Origin: Cognatundibacterium crateris
GTDB lineage: Bacteria; Pseudomonadota; Gammaproteobacteria; Burkholderiales; Burkholderiaceae_D
Reading direction: 5' to 3'
DNA length: 64,000 nt
Assembly: GCF_010078235.1 (NCBI RefSeq)
Contig: NZ_JAABOS010000006.1
Span: forward strand, 1 to 64,000
This document shows positions 17,635 through 27,257 of this stretch, piece after piece (position 1 is the stretch's first letter; every line of letters starts with the position of its first letter). The position numbers and the translations under genes are program-made. The notes beneath the pieces are model-generated. The model saw only the letters and a list, made by a program, of their open reading frames with translations, searched no databases and was not told the DNA's origin.

Positions 17635-19902
17635 CTACTGCGCTGTGCCAGCCTGATTATTCGAGGTGACCGGTGTGGCAGGAGCTGCTTCATCCATGTC
17701 CAGGGTACGCACGCCGCCGCCATTCAGAAATTCAGCATACATCCAGTCGCCCTCTGCATTGCTAAGACCTTCCGGTACAGCACGCTGCACTTCCGCTTTC
17801 CCAGCCAGCGCAGCACGCATACTGTCTATCCAGATCGGTAAGGCCAGCGTCGCACCGAATTCACGTCCACCCAATGATTTAGGCGTGTCATAACCCATCC
17901 AGGCCACAGCCACGACATTCCCTGCATAACCGGCAAACCAGCCGTCGACGGCATCGCTGGTGGTGCCGGTTTTTCCGGCCAGATCATGCCGCCCCAGTCT
18001 GACGCTGGCGGCAGCGGCGGTGCCACTGCGCGTTACCTCACGTAACATGGCATCCATGATAAAGGCATTACGGCTATCGATCACCCGGTCTGCATCCTGG
18101 GCTATCGCTGGCGCCGGATAGGATTTCAGCACATTGCCTTTGCTATCGGTGATTTTGGTGATCAGATTCGGCTGTACCTGATAGCCGCCATTGGCGAATA
18201 CCGCATAGGCTGCCGCCAGTTGTACCGGTGTGACTGAACCCGTTCCTAAGGCCAGCGTCAGATTATCCGGATGTTTATCCTTGCTGAAACCGAAATGGCT
18301 GATCCAGTTTTGCGCATTGCTGACACCGACCGCTTTGAGGATACGTACCGACACCACATTCTTTGATTTCGCCAATGCTGTGCGCATCGTGATCGGGCCA
18401 TCGTATTTGCCATCATCATTGCGCGGGTCCCAGCGCAGCGCTTCTTCTGAGGTGGCGGACAACTGCACATCATTGATCAGCGTCGCTGGCGAAAAGCCTT
18501 TTTCCAGCGCTGCGGAATAGACGAAGGGCTTCATGCTGGAGCCGGGCTGACGCCAGCCGCTGGTGACATGATTAAATTTCTTACGGTTGAAATCAAAGCC
18601 ACCTACCAGCGCCCGGTAAGCACCAGTTTCCGCATTCAGCGCCACATACGAGCCTTCGACTTCCGGCAACTGCGTGATGCTCCAGCGTTTTTTCTGATCC
18701 TGTAGCACACGGATCAGCGCACCTGGTGTGATCTTCAGGTCAGACTTAGCCTTCGCCTGCAATCCGGCTGCAGCAAACTTTAAGCCATCACCATCGATCA
18801 CGATGGTGTCGCCATTGGCCAGCTCGGCTTTGACCACTTTCGTACTGACTTCAGTCACAACGGCGGCCAGTAACTTATCGCTGGACGGATGCTTGCGTAA
18901 AGCGTCATCGATTGCATCATCGCGTTCATCTTCATCGGCGGGTAGCTGGATAAAGGCTTCCGGCCCACGGTAACCATGGCGCTGATCATAGGCCATCACA
19001 TTGTTACGTACCGCTTCATACGCCGCTTCCTGATCCGTTTTCAGCAGCGTGGTATAGACCTTGATGCCACTGGTGTAGGCTTGCTCCTTGTATTCCTCAA
19101 CCACAGTCTGTCTGACCATCTCTGCGACATAGTCGGCATGGGTGTCATAAATCTGTTTGCCGGTCACTGTGATTTTTTCATGTAAAGCCTGGTCGTACTG
19201 TGCTTCGGTAATCACGCCTCGGTTGAGCATGAGTTTAAGCACCACTTCCTGTCTTTGTTTGGCTTTCTGAAAATTGCTGACCGGATTGTGCCGCACCGGA
19301 TTTTTCGGTATCCCGACCAGCATTGCTGCTTCCGCCAGACTCAGATCATTCAGGGATTTATTAAAGTAAGTACGTGCTGCACCGGCAAAGCCGTGGGTGC
19401 GCTGTCCCAGATAAATCTGGTTCATATACAACTCCAGAATCTGGTCTTTGCTGAGCGCGGCTTCGATGCGGGTAGTGAGTAATATTTCCTTGAGTTTGCG
19501 GTTCACGGTTTTTTCCTGCGACAGGAAAAAATTTCTGGCAACCTGCATGGTGATGGTGGAAGCTCCCTGATGAAAACCACCGCGCAAATCCGCCAGCACG
19601 GCGCGACCGGCACCGATAAAGTCGATACCACTGTGATCGTAAAAGCGTGCATCTTCGGTCGACAGCAGCGCGGTTTTCAGTTTTTCGGGAATATCTTTAA
19701 TCGGCACAAATTCCCGGTGTTCTTCGCCGAATTCACCGATCAGTGCATTGTCGGCGGTATAGATACGCAGCGGTATCTTAGGGCGGTAATCCGTCACCGC
19801 ATCGAGCGCAGGCAGATTCGGGGCTAGCACCAGAAACACATAGGCCAGCACGGCCCCTGCAACTACGCCCAGCGCTGCCAGTACGACGGCGATCCATTTC
19901 AT
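17635..19902 (-). CDS. Class A penicillin-binding protein 1A (glycosyltransferase/transpeptidase)
   Basis: 755 aa. One N-terminal membrane anchor (about 5-27); glycosyltransferase 51 domain with ALLSTEDARFYDHSGID (catalytic Glu) and GASTITMQVARNFFL; an OB-like insert in the middle; and a transpeptidase domain with S-x-x-K in GSSMKPF, S-x-N in AKSKNVV and KTG in AGKTGTTSD. It polymerises and crosslinks peptidoglycan in the periplasm. It is the last gene of a minus-strand run behind the two ABC exporter subunits, starting 6 nt after the second. The mrcA/ponA symbol is plausible but paralogues are common here. Confidence 0.93.
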   Translation of the reverse strand: MKWIAVVLAALGVVAGAVLAYVFLVLAPNLPALDAVTDYRPKIPLRIYTADNALIGEFGEEHREFVPIKDIPEKLKTALLSTEDARFYDHSGIDFIGAGRAVLADLRGGFHQGASTITMQVARNFFLSQEKTVNRKLKEILLTTRIEAALSKDQILELYMNQIYLGQRTHGFAGAARTYFNKSLNDLSLAEAAMLVGIPKNPVRHNPVSNFQKAKQRQEVVLKLMLNRGVITEAQYDQALHEKITVTGKQIYDTHADYVAEMVRQTVVEEYKEQAYTSGIKVYTTLLKTDQEAAYEAVRNNVMAYDQRHGYRGPEAFIQLPADEDERDDAIDDALRKHPSSDKLLAAVVTEVSTKVVKAELANGDTIVIDGDGLKFAAAGLQAKAKSDLKITPGALIRVLQDQKKRWSITQLPEVEGSYVALNAETGAYRALVGGFDFNRKKFNHVTSGWRQPGSSMKPFVYSAALEKGFSPATLINDVQLSATSEEALRWDPRNDDGKYDGPITMRTALAKSKNVVSVRILKAVGVSNAQNWISHFGFSKDKHPDNLTLALGTGSVTPVQLAAAYAVFANGGYQVQPNLITKITDSKGNVLKSYPAPAIAQDADRVIDSRNAFIMDAMLREVTRSGTAAAASVRLGRHDLAGKTGTTSDAVDGWFAGYAGNVVAVAWMGYDTPKSLGGREFGATLALPIWIDSMRAALAGKAEVQRAVPEGLSNAEGDWMYAEFLNGGGVRTLDMDEAAPATPVTSNNQAGTAQ

Positions 19903-19908
19903 CTTGGT

Positions 19909-21675
19909 TTATTCCTCTAAAGTTTGCAGCAGATACAGCTTCTGGTAAATACCTTGCTCTATCTGCATTAATGCCGCATGGCTGCCTTGTTCGCTGATAC
20001 GGCCATGATTCAGGACCACGATATTATCGGCATCACGGATGGTGGACAAGCGATGCGCGATGGCGATGATGGTAACGCTACCTCTGAGCGCATTGAGTGC
20101 TACCTGGACGATTTGCTCAGTTTCGCTGTCTATATGCGAGGTTGCCTCGTCCAGAAACAGAATGCGCGGCTTGCCAGCCAATGCGCGCGCAATCGCGATC
20201 AACTGTTTCTGACCGGTCGATAAGCGTGCGCCGCCTTCGCCTAGCTGGGTATCGTAGCCGTGTTCCAGCTGCAGGATAAAGTCATGTACATGTGCAGCTT
20301 TGGCCGCAGCAATCAATTCTGCTTCGGGAATGTCACGGCCCATGGCGATATTCTCGCGTGCGCTGGCCGCCAGCAGAAACGGTTCCTGTGGCACCAGCCC
20401 GACTGCAGCTCGGAAGTCGGCTTCGGAAAATCCGGCGATGTCCTTGCCATCCATAAGTATGCTGCCAGCCTGTGCGTTATAAAAGCGCAACAGCAGACTC
20501 ATCAGGCTGGACTTGCCACTGCCAGTGTGACCGACGATGCCGAAAAACTGACCGGATGGAATGTGCAGATGGATGTCATGCAGTACCGGATGGGCCGCAT
20601 CATAGCCAAATCGCAGCCCATCGATATCGACCCGGCCGCTATGCATCTGTGCCTGGCAACTGTGATCTGCAGTCAGTGTTTCAGTCAATAGCGTGTTAAC
20701 GCGCGCAGCCGACACAACGGCTTGCTGTATCTGTCCAAACTGCAAAGTAATCTGTATCAGCGGCTCCACCACACGGGCGATATAACTGACAAACGCATAC
20801 AAGATGCCTATCTCTATGCCGGAAAAACTGCGCTGGCTGAAACTGTAAATCACAATCACCAGTAAGCCGGTATTCATCAGATCGAGTGCCGGTCTCAACA
20901 GCCAGGCATTGGCCCGCAACTCATCGAGTCTGGCCTGATAATGCAATTGATTGGTGCGCCCGAAGCGCTCACCAAAACGCTGTTCTGCATTGCTGGCCTG
21001 TAGCGCTGCCATGCCCTGTATGCTTTCCGCGACCTGGGCATTGATTTCACTACGCAACTGCCTTGCACGTGTGACGGCGGGCGCACTCCAGCGTTGATAA
21101 AACCAGACGATCAGCACCACTGCAGGAATTAACATCAGTACGATCAGCATCAGACGCCATTCCAGCCAGGCCATGGCCAGCAGCGCACCAAGCACCACGA
21201 TAGAGCTGTCCAGCATTACGAATAAAACCTGTACATACAGATTCTTTACCGCCTCGGTATCGTTGGTCACACGGCTGACCAGCTGCCCTGTCATGGCTTT
21301 ATCGAAGAAGGCCATAGGCAGACGCAGCACATGCTGATAGACCTGTTCACGTAAGCGCCGTACCGAGCGCATCGCGACACCTGCCAGCCGTGTCAGTTGC
21401 AGATAGCGTAACCAGGTCGCGCCCCAGCCAGTCAGCAAATAAGCTGCCAGCAGCATTGCAATCATGCCCCAGTCCATCTGGCGTGGTAACAGATAATGAT
21501 CGATAAATGCCTTGCCCAGCAAAGGGCCTAAGGCTTCCAGCCCAGCCGCGGCGAGCAGGAAGAATACACCGGCCACCACCTGACGCCGTTCCGGCTGGGC
21601 GGCATTGACCAACAGTTGTACCGCGAGTTTTTTTTCAGACTTTGCTGACATAGGGGTAATGTGTTCAGATTGCAT
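19909..21675 (-). CDS. ABC exporter, fused membrane and ATPase domains (MdlB/SmdB-like)
   Basis: 588 aa: six membrane helices in about residues 25-320, then a nucleotide-binding domain with Walker A GHTGSGKSS, signature LSTGQKQL and Walker B RILFLDEATSHID. The signature has T for the second Ser/Gly (LSTGQ), common in one subunit of heterodimeric exporters. Start ATG 21675 is supported by GGAGG 9 nt upstream, inside the preceding gene, giving an 11-nt overlap. It pairs with the next upstream gene as a heterodimeric type IV exporter of lipids or drugs. Confidence 0.88.
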   Translation of the reverse strand: MQSEHITPMSAKSEKKLAVQLLVNAAQPERRQVVAGVFFLLAAAGLEALGPLLGKAFIDHYLLPRQMDWGMIAMLLAAYLLTGWGATWLRYLQLTRLAGVAMRSVRRLREQVYQHVLRLPMAFFDKAMTGQLVSRVTNDTEAVKNLYVQVLFVMLDSSIVVLGALLAMAWLEWRLMLIVLMLIPAVVLIVWFYQRWSAPAVTRARQLRSEINAQVAESIQGMAALQASNAEQRFGERFGRTNQLHYQARLDELRANAWLLRPALDLMNTGLLVIVIYSFSQRSFSGIEIGILYAFVSYIARVVEPLIQITLQFGQIQQAVVSAARVNTLLTETLTADHSCQAQMHSGRVDIDGLRFGYDAAHPVLHDIHLHIPSGQFFGIVGHTGSGKSSLMSLLLRFYNAQAGSILMDGKDIAGFSEADFRAAVGLVPQEPFLLAASARENIAMGRDIPEAELIAAAKAAHVHDFILQLEHGYDTQLGEGGARLSTGQKQLIAIARALAGKPRILFLDEATSHIDSETEQIVQVALNALRGSVTIIAIAHRLSTIRDADNIVVLNHGRISEQGSHAALMQIEQGIYQKLYLLQTLEE

Positions 21676-23416
21676 TCAGGCTGGCCTCCAGTTGCTGGTA
21701 GCGCCACTGCGAGGCATACCAATGCGGCTGCGCGAGTAATTCAGCATGTGTGCCTTGTTCCAGAATTTGCCCGTTTTTGAGCACGATGATGTGGTCGGCA
21801 TCGGCCACAGCGCTGAGGCGATGACTGACGATCACGGCCGCGCGCTGGTGATGGGTTTTTCTGAGCGTGGCCAGATGTTGCAGGATACGGGTTTCAGTAT
21901 CGGTATCCACTGCCGACAGCGCATCATCGAGTAACAGCAGGGGGCTGTCAGTCAGCAGCGCGCGCGCAATTGCCACGCGCTGGCGCTGGCCGCCGGACAA
22001 GGTGACACCTCGCTCACCGACCGGTGTGTCATAGCCTTGAGGGAAGCGCATGATATCGTCGTGTACCGATGCCAGCGTCGCTGCATGCATGATTTGCTCA
22101 CGCGTGGCATCCGGTCTGGACAGCGCGATATTGTCAGCGATTGAAGCAGAAAACAGAAAAGGCTCCTGCGCCACCCAGTTAATGGCAGTACGCAGCGTGT
22201 GCAAGCGGTAGTCAGCGATGTTCTGATCGCCCCACACTATCTGACCTTGGCTGCTTTCTATCTGACGCTGTAATAAACGAATCAGGGTGGACTTGCCCGC
22301 CCCGGTTGGGCCGACGATACCTATCGTCTGACCAGGTGCAATGTGCAGGCTGACATTGTCCAGTGCAGCAAGTGTCTGGCCCGGATAGCGGTAGCTGAGT
22401 TGCTGTACGCGGATGCTACCTTGTGGTGTGGTGCTCAGCTGGCCACGATCTGTGACAGCGATCTCCATGTTTAATACCGGCTCCAGCCTGGCCCAGGCTG
22501 CTTTACCGCGCTCCAGTAAGGCCAGCACCCAGCCAGCAGCAAACATAGGCCAGATCAGCTGGCCCAGATACATGCTGAAACTGGTCAGCGAGCCTATCGT
22601 CATTTCACCATGCCACACCAGATAGCCACCGACACCCAGCGTCAGCGCACCAGCCGAAGTCAGGGCCAGACCTACTGCCGGTTCATACGCGGCTTCCCAG
22701 CGCTGTGCGGTCAGGCTGGCTTGCGCCGCCTGTTCTGCCAGCAGCGCAAATTGCTGTGCACTGCGCTGTTCCAGCCCGAGTGCACGTACTGTGCGCACAC
22801 CGGCCAGTGTTTCCTGAACCTGATCATTCAAATGGCTGAAACGCTGCAAGGCATCACGCGATGCCTCGTGAATATGATGCGTGATACGGCGGAACGCCAG
22901 CGCCATCAAGGGGAAGGGCAGCAGCGCTGCGAGCGCCAGTCGCCAATCCACGCCGATCAGCATCATGCCTATCACCAGTGCGAAGGTCAGGCTGCCATCA
23001 AAGCCTGCCAGTGCCGCTTCACCGGCCGCCAGCTCAATCGCATCGGCATCATTGGTACCTAAGGCCATCAGATCGCCGGTACGCTGTTTCTGAAAAAAGT
23101 CTTGCCCTTGCAGGCTCAGACGCTGGTACAGCCTGGTGCGTAATTCCGCACCCAGCTGATAGGAAGCAGTGAATAGCTGCATGCGCCAGCCTACCCGTAA
23201 GAAGTAAATTGCCAGCCCCATCAGCAGCAGATAACTGAGTTCCAGCAGCAGCGCCTTACCCTGCAACTGATGGCTGACCAAGCCGTCTATCACGACACCG
23301 ACACGGCGCGGTATCCAGACCGACAGCAGCGCTACCGCCCCCAGCATGGCTGCCGCCAGCCAGTATTGACGCCAGTGACGGCGTATAAATTGAAATAAGA
23401 GTTGATTCAGTGTCAT
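21665..23416 (-). CDS. ABC exporter, fused membrane and ATPase domains (MdlA/SmdA-like)
   Basis: 583 aa with six membrane helices (about 15-310) and an ATPase domain: Walker A GPTGAGKST, signature LSGGQRQR, Walker B LLLLDDALSAVD. The Asp in place of the catalytic Glu after Walker B (LLDDA) marks a degenerate ATP site, the normal asymmetry of heterodimeric exporters such as MdlAB/SmdAB and BmrCD. It is the first gene of the unit with the SmdB-like partner and the penicillin-binding protein. Confidence 0.88.
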   Translation of the reverse strand: MTLNQLLFQFIRRHWRQYWLAAAMLGAVALLSVWIPRRVGVVIDGLVSHQLQGKALLLELSYLLLMGLAIYFLRVGWRMQLFTASYQLGAELRTRLYQRLSLQGQDFFQKQRTGDLMALGTNDADAIELAAGEAALAGFDGSLTFALVIGMMLIGVDWRLALAALLPFPLMALAFRRITHHIHEASRDALQRFSHLNDQVQETLAGVRTVRALGLEQRSAQQFALLAEQAAQASLTAQRWEAAYEPAVGLALTSAGALTLGVGGYLVWHGEMTIGSLTSFSMYLGQLIWPMFAAGWVLALLERGKAAWARLEPVLNMEIAVTDRGQLSTTPQGSIRVQQLSYRYPGQTLAALDNVSLHIAPGQTIGIVGPTGAGKSTLIRLLQRQIESSQGQIVWGDQNIADYRLHTLRTAINWVAQEPFLFSASIADNIALSRPDATREQIMHAATLASVHDDIMRFPQGYDTPVGERGVTLSGGQRQRVAIARALLTDSPLLLLDDALSAVDTDTETRILQHLATLRKTHHQRAAVIVSHRLSAVADADHIIVLKNGQILEQGTHAELLAQPHWYASQWRYQQLEASLNAI

Positions 23417-23549
23417 GCGAATAGTTGAAAAGCGATTGTCAGACGACCATCATGCGACCGTTTTGTCATGAACAGAAGATGAAAAGCAAACTGGAAGTAG
23501 CGTACCGCGCTGCATCAGCAGGGCTTAGGTCGCCGCGATGGTTTTGCTC

Positions 23550-23817
23550 AGGGCCTGTTAACATTTAAATTACGTGTGCGAAAGGGGTGAAACAGTTGCA
23601 GGGCTAGGCGCAGCCCGCGCAGCAGTGTGATCACTGTCAGCGGGATGCAACAACGCCATGCGGCTGTTTCCCCCCTTTCCCTCCGGGTTCAAGCCAAAAC
23701 GCACGCTGGACTGCGTTGCGTGTCTTGTCAGGGGCACCAGCCCTGACGGCGACACACGCCTTGCCAGCCCACGTTTTGGCTTGAACGCATCTCGCAATTT
23801 AAATGTTAACAGGCCCT
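23550..23817. repeat. 268-bp MITE-like element with 22-bp perfect terminal inverted repeats
   Basis: The ends (23550-23571 and 23796-23817) are exact 22-bp inverted copies beginning AGGGCCTGTTAAC. Inside, a second perfect 14-bp inverted pair TTCAAGCCAAAACG (23688-23701 and 23772-23785) makes a nested palindrome. A 75-codon frame inside has no ribosome site or family match. No target duplication is evident. Nested palindromic structure and intergenic position fit a non-autonomous mobile or REP-type repeat; the family is not identified. Confidence 0.75.
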
Positions 23818-23825
23818 AGCCCAAA

Positions 23826-23860
23826 TAAAAAATCCGTTACCCCTGACAGGATAACGGATT
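23826..23860 (-). terminator. Terminator after the prolyl oligopeptidase gene
   Basis: AATCCGTTA (23831-23839) pairs with TAACGGATT (23852-23860); on the minus strand it is followed by seven T. Confidence 0.85.
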
Positions 23861-23902
23861 GTGCTGCTTAGCGGGTTACCCGGCTAACAGGCGGAACTGC
23901 TA

Positions 23903-26014
23903 TCAGTGGATGCGGTACTCTGCATTATCCCATTTCAGCATATTCCATAAGAAGGTATAGGTGATCGCACTCATATCAGCACGTTGCGCATTATTGGCCG
24001 CACCGCCATGACCACCTTCGATATTCTCATAGTACCAGACGTTTTTGTGACCTTGTGCCAGCATCTTGGCCGCCATTTTACGGGCGTGACCAGGATGGAC
24101 GCGGTCGTCCCGGGTGGAGGTAATGAACAATACATTCGGATACTTCACTTCAGCTTTCACATTCTGATAAGGTGAGTAACGCTGAATAAATGCCCATTCT
24201 TCAGCCACATCCGGATTGCCGTATTCACCCATCCAGGAAGCGCCTGCCAGCAATTGGTTGAAACGCTTCATATCGAGCAAAGGGACCTGGCTGACGACCG
24301 CATTGAACAAGTCAGGACGCTGGGTCAGCGCCACACCGGCCAGCAGGCCGCCATTGCTGCCACCCATCGCACCCAGATGTTGCGGGCTGGTGATTTTGCT
24401 GCTGATCAGATGTTCGGCGACTGCTGCAAAATCATCATAGGCACGCTGGCGATTGCCTTTCAGCGCAGCCTGATGCCAGCTCGGGCCATATTCACCGCCA
24501 CCACGGATATTGGCGACCACATAGACCCCGCCTTTTTCCAGCCAGTTCTTGCCTAAAGCACCGGAGTAGGAAGGCGTCAGCGATACCTGGAAGCCGCCGT
24601 AGCCATACAACAGAGTAGGGTTGTTGCTATCCAGTTTCAGGTCTTTGCGTTTCACCATAAAGTAAGGCACTTTGGTGCCATCTTTGGAGGTGGCAAACTG
24701 CTGCACTGTTTCATACGGACTCGCATCAAAGAAGGCTGGCGCAGACTTCAGTTTTTCACGCTCATCGCTGCCGGCCTTAGCCATCAGGTAGACGCTGGGG
24801 GTCAGATAATCGGAATAGCTGAGCAGGTATTCGTCGCTGTGATCCGGGTCCCAGGCCATGACGCCCACGCTGCCCAGAGTCGGCAGGCTGACTTCGCGTT
24901 GTGTCCAGCTGCCGTCTTTGAAGCTCCATTCCACCAGCTTGCTTTTCACGTCGTTCAGGGATTGCAGCAGCAAAGTATTGCGCGTCGCTGCCATGCCTGT
25001 GAATGAGGTGCTGCTGCTTGGTGTGAACAGCGCCGTGAATTGACGCTCACCTTTCATGAAGGCGTCGAAATCCATCGCCAGCACACTGCCTGCGGCAAAA
25101 GTCTGACCACCCGTGGTCCAGTTTTCTCTCGGGGTGACGATGATTTGCGTACTGAAGAAGGACACATCGGATTGGGCCGGGACATCCAGACGCGTCAGTT
25201 TGTCGCCATTGCGCAGGAATTGTTCCGAGGTGTAGAAGGTGATTTGTCGGTGTACCAGTTCGTGCCGCACACCACCGTGCTCGCTGTTTTGTGCCGCCAC
25301 GCTCATATCGGTTTTCTGTGCTTCCAACAAGGTGCGTGCCTTGCTCAGCGGCGTGCCACGCTTCCATTCTTTGACGATGCGTGCATAGCCAGAGTCAGTC
25401 AGCGAACCTTTGCCGAAATCCGTCGCCACATATAGCGTATCTTTATCTCGCCAATCTACATTCATCTTGGCTTCTGGCAGGGTAAAGCCGCCTTTGACAA
25501 AGCTTTTGGATTTCAGATCAAACTCACGCAGTGTGACTGCATCGGCACCGCCACGCGATAACTCGATCAGGCAGCGATCGTATTCCGGTTCGCGGCAATT
25601 AGCGCGTTTATAGACCCAGTTTTCATTTTCCTGCTTAGCAAGTGCATCCACATCCAGCACTACTTCCCAGACTGGCTGCGGCTTACGATATTCGTCCAGT
25701 GTGGTTTTGCGCCACAGGCCGCGCGGATGTTCGGCATCGGTCCAGAAGTTATAGACCGCATCGCCCATTTTATAGATGCCAGGAATCCGGTCTTTGGAAT
25801 TCAGGATCACACCCAGATCGTCGCGCAGTTTGATAAAACCCGCATCTTTGTCGAGTTTGCTGCGGGTTTCTGCATTGCGTGCCTTGACCCAGTTCAGCGC
25901 CTTATCGCCGCTGACATCTTCCAGCCATTGATGCGCATCTTGTGTTTGAGCGTAGCTGACGCTGGCCGCAGCCAGCAGTGTCAGCGCCGCCAGAAATTGA
26001 CGTTGTGGTTTCAT
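23903..26014 (-). CDS. Secreted prolyl oligopeptidase family serine peptidase (S9)
   Basis: 703 aa with a signal peptide (about 1-22, ending SYA). An N-terminal seven-blade propeller region (to about 400) is followed by an alpha/beta-hydrolase domain with Ser553 in GGSNGG, Asp636/637 in STRDDRVHPGH and His669 in EGGHGG. Such enzymes cut short peptides after Pro or related residues. Export to the periplasm is inferred from the signal peptide. It stands alone, divergent from a DUF481 gene, at the start of a peptidase-rich stretch. Confidence 0.9.
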   Translation of the reverse strand: MKPQRQFLAALTLLAAASVSYAQTQDAHQWLEDVSGDKALNWVKARNAETRSKLDKDAGFIKLRDDLGVILNSKDRIPGIYKMGDAVYNFWTDAEHPRGLWRKTTLDEYRKPQPVWEVVLDVDALAKQENENWVYKRANCREPEYDRCLIELSRGGADAVTLREFDLKSKSFVKGGFTLPEAKMNVDWRDKDTLYVATDFGKGSLTDSGYARIVKEWKRGTPLSKARTLLEAQKTDMSVAAQNSEHGGVRHELVHRQITFYTSEQFLRNGDKLTRLDVPAQSDVSFFSTQIIVTPRENWTTGGQTFAAGSVLAMDFDAFMKGERQFTALFTPSSSTSFTGMAATRNTLLLQSLNDVKSKLVEWSFKDGSWTQREVSLPTLGSVGVMAWDPDHSDEYLLSYSDYLTPSVYLMAKAGSDEREKLKSAPAFFDASPYETVQQFATSKDGTKVPYFMVKRKDLKLDSNNPTLLYGYGGFQVSLTPSYSGALGKNWLEKGGVYVVANIRGGGEYGPSWHQAALKGNRQRAYDDFAAVAEHLISSKITSPQHLGAMGGSNGGLLAGVALTQRPDLFNAVVSQVPLLDMKRFNQLLAGASWMGEYGNPDVAEEWAFIQRYSPYQNVKAEVKYPNVLFITSTRDDRVHPGHARKMAAKMLAQGHKNVWYYENIEGGHGGAANNAQRADMSAITYTFLWNMLKWDNAEYRIH

Positions 26015-26365
26015 GTGTCTTCAGTCTCGTTTAGTGTTGTGATCATCGTATAGAACATGGGCAAAGGCGGAGGGCTTAATCCGGACAAACGGATATCACG
26101 GATCGCTTGATTACATCGCCTGAGCTGCCAGCCTGCCACGAAAGTTTCATGCAGACAAGCCGCTTTTTCGACCGCGGACCTGGGGGATTAGTTCAAATTC
26201 CGATCGTTATTGAATTTTTTTGCTTAACATTGCTTTACATTGGCAGCCATGCATTTTGACGGTATTTATCATTTTGACTTGCTAGCTCTCCTTATAATCC
26301 GGCCTGGCTATTTTCCCGGGGCGCACTTTGAGGCGGCCGTGTAATTTTATTGATGAGGTCATACG
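26015..26365. other. Divergent intergenic region, 351 bp
   Basis: It separates the oligopeptidase and DUF481 genes. A perfect TATAAT stands at 26293-26298 on the plus strand, but the nearest TTGACT (26274-26279) is only 13 nt away, so the promoter is uncertain. No coding frame is convincing. Confidence 0.5.
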
Positions 26366-27127
26366 ATGCAATTTTCTGGTAAGTACATGCTTAAGTCCGT
26401 ATTCATGATCAGTGCTTTAGCGGCAGGTGCAGTGCAGGCGCAAACCGTTACGGATGGACAGTGGCATGGTGCTCTTTCTGTTGGTGGTTCATTTGCCAAT
26501 AATAATTCGACGACACAGAATTTGAATCTGAATGCAGACGGCAGCAAGGCAACTCTGCAAGATAAAGTATCTTTGTACAGCCTGGCAAACTATGGCAGCA
26601 GTACTGTGAACGATGTCAAAACCCGCACTGCGCAATTATTGCGTGCCGGTGGACGCTATGATTACAACCTGTCGCCGGATGCGTTTGCATTTGGTGGCGC
26701 GGAACTGGAAACCAATAAGCCGCAAAATATCAACTCCCGCTATGCATTGAATGCGGGTGCCGGTTATCACGTGATCCGCAGCAAAGAAACCGCATTCGAT
26801 GTATTCGCTGGTATCGGCTATTCCGGTAAACGTTTTACCGATGCCGTGGCTCCGGCACCATCCAGTGTGAACGGTGCAGAATTATTGTTGGGTGAAGAAT
26901 ACAGCCATCAATTGAGCGCCACCTCGGCGTTTAAACAAAAACTGGTGATTTATCCGGGGCAGTCTGATATGGGCCTGCGCAGTACACTGGACATGTCACT
27001 GGCTACCGTGGTTGCCAATGCCTGGACGCTGAATCTGGGGGCGAACATCAACTACAACAGCAAACCCGGAGCAGGATTTAAAACGACATCCAGTCTGCTG
27101 ACCGTGGGCTTTGGATACAAATACTGA
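26366..27127 (+). CDS. DUF481 outer-membrane beta-barrel protein (YdiY-like)
   Basis: 253 aa with a signal peptide (about 1-26, ending VQA). The mature region SVGGSFANNNSTTQNLNLNA and the closing LLTVGFGYKY fit the DUF481 family, ten- to twelve-stranded barrels including the salt-induced protein YdiY. A GAGG site precedes the ATG. The function of the family is not settled. It is monocistronic, with its own terminator. Confidence 0.8.
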   Translation: MQFSGKYMLKSVFMISALAAGAVQAQTVTDGQWHGALSVGGSFANNNSTTQNLNLNADGSKATLQDKVSLYSLANYGSSTVNDVKTRTAQLLRAGGRYDYNLSPDAFAFGGAELETNKPQNINSRYALNAGAGYHVIRSKETAFDVFAGIGYSGKRFTDAVAPAPSSVNGAELLLGEEYSHQLSATSAFKQKLVIYPGQSDMGLRSTLDMSLATVVANAWTLNLGANINYNSKPGAGFKTTSSLLTVGFGYKY

Positions 27128-27169
27128 TAGCGTCCAGTTTGCCCGTCTTCACGACGGTGTTTACTGTGA

Positions 27170-27208
27170 AAAAAAGCAGACCAGGACAGATCCCGGTCTG
27201 CTTTTTTC
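27170..27208. terminator. Bidirectional terminator between DUF481 and M28 genes
   Basis: AGCAGACC (27175-27182) pairs with GGTCTGCT (27195-27202), with A5 before and T6 after, so it serves both converging genes. Confidence 0.88.
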
Positions 27209-27257
27209 TTTACTAAAGCAGCGCATGACGCTGCATTGAACATACAGTCAAATACGC

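Noticed and set aside
23570-23797. 75-codon minus-strand frame inside the 268-bp repeat
   Set aside because: It lies wholly inside a palindromic element, has no ribosome site, and its composition follows the inverted repeats.
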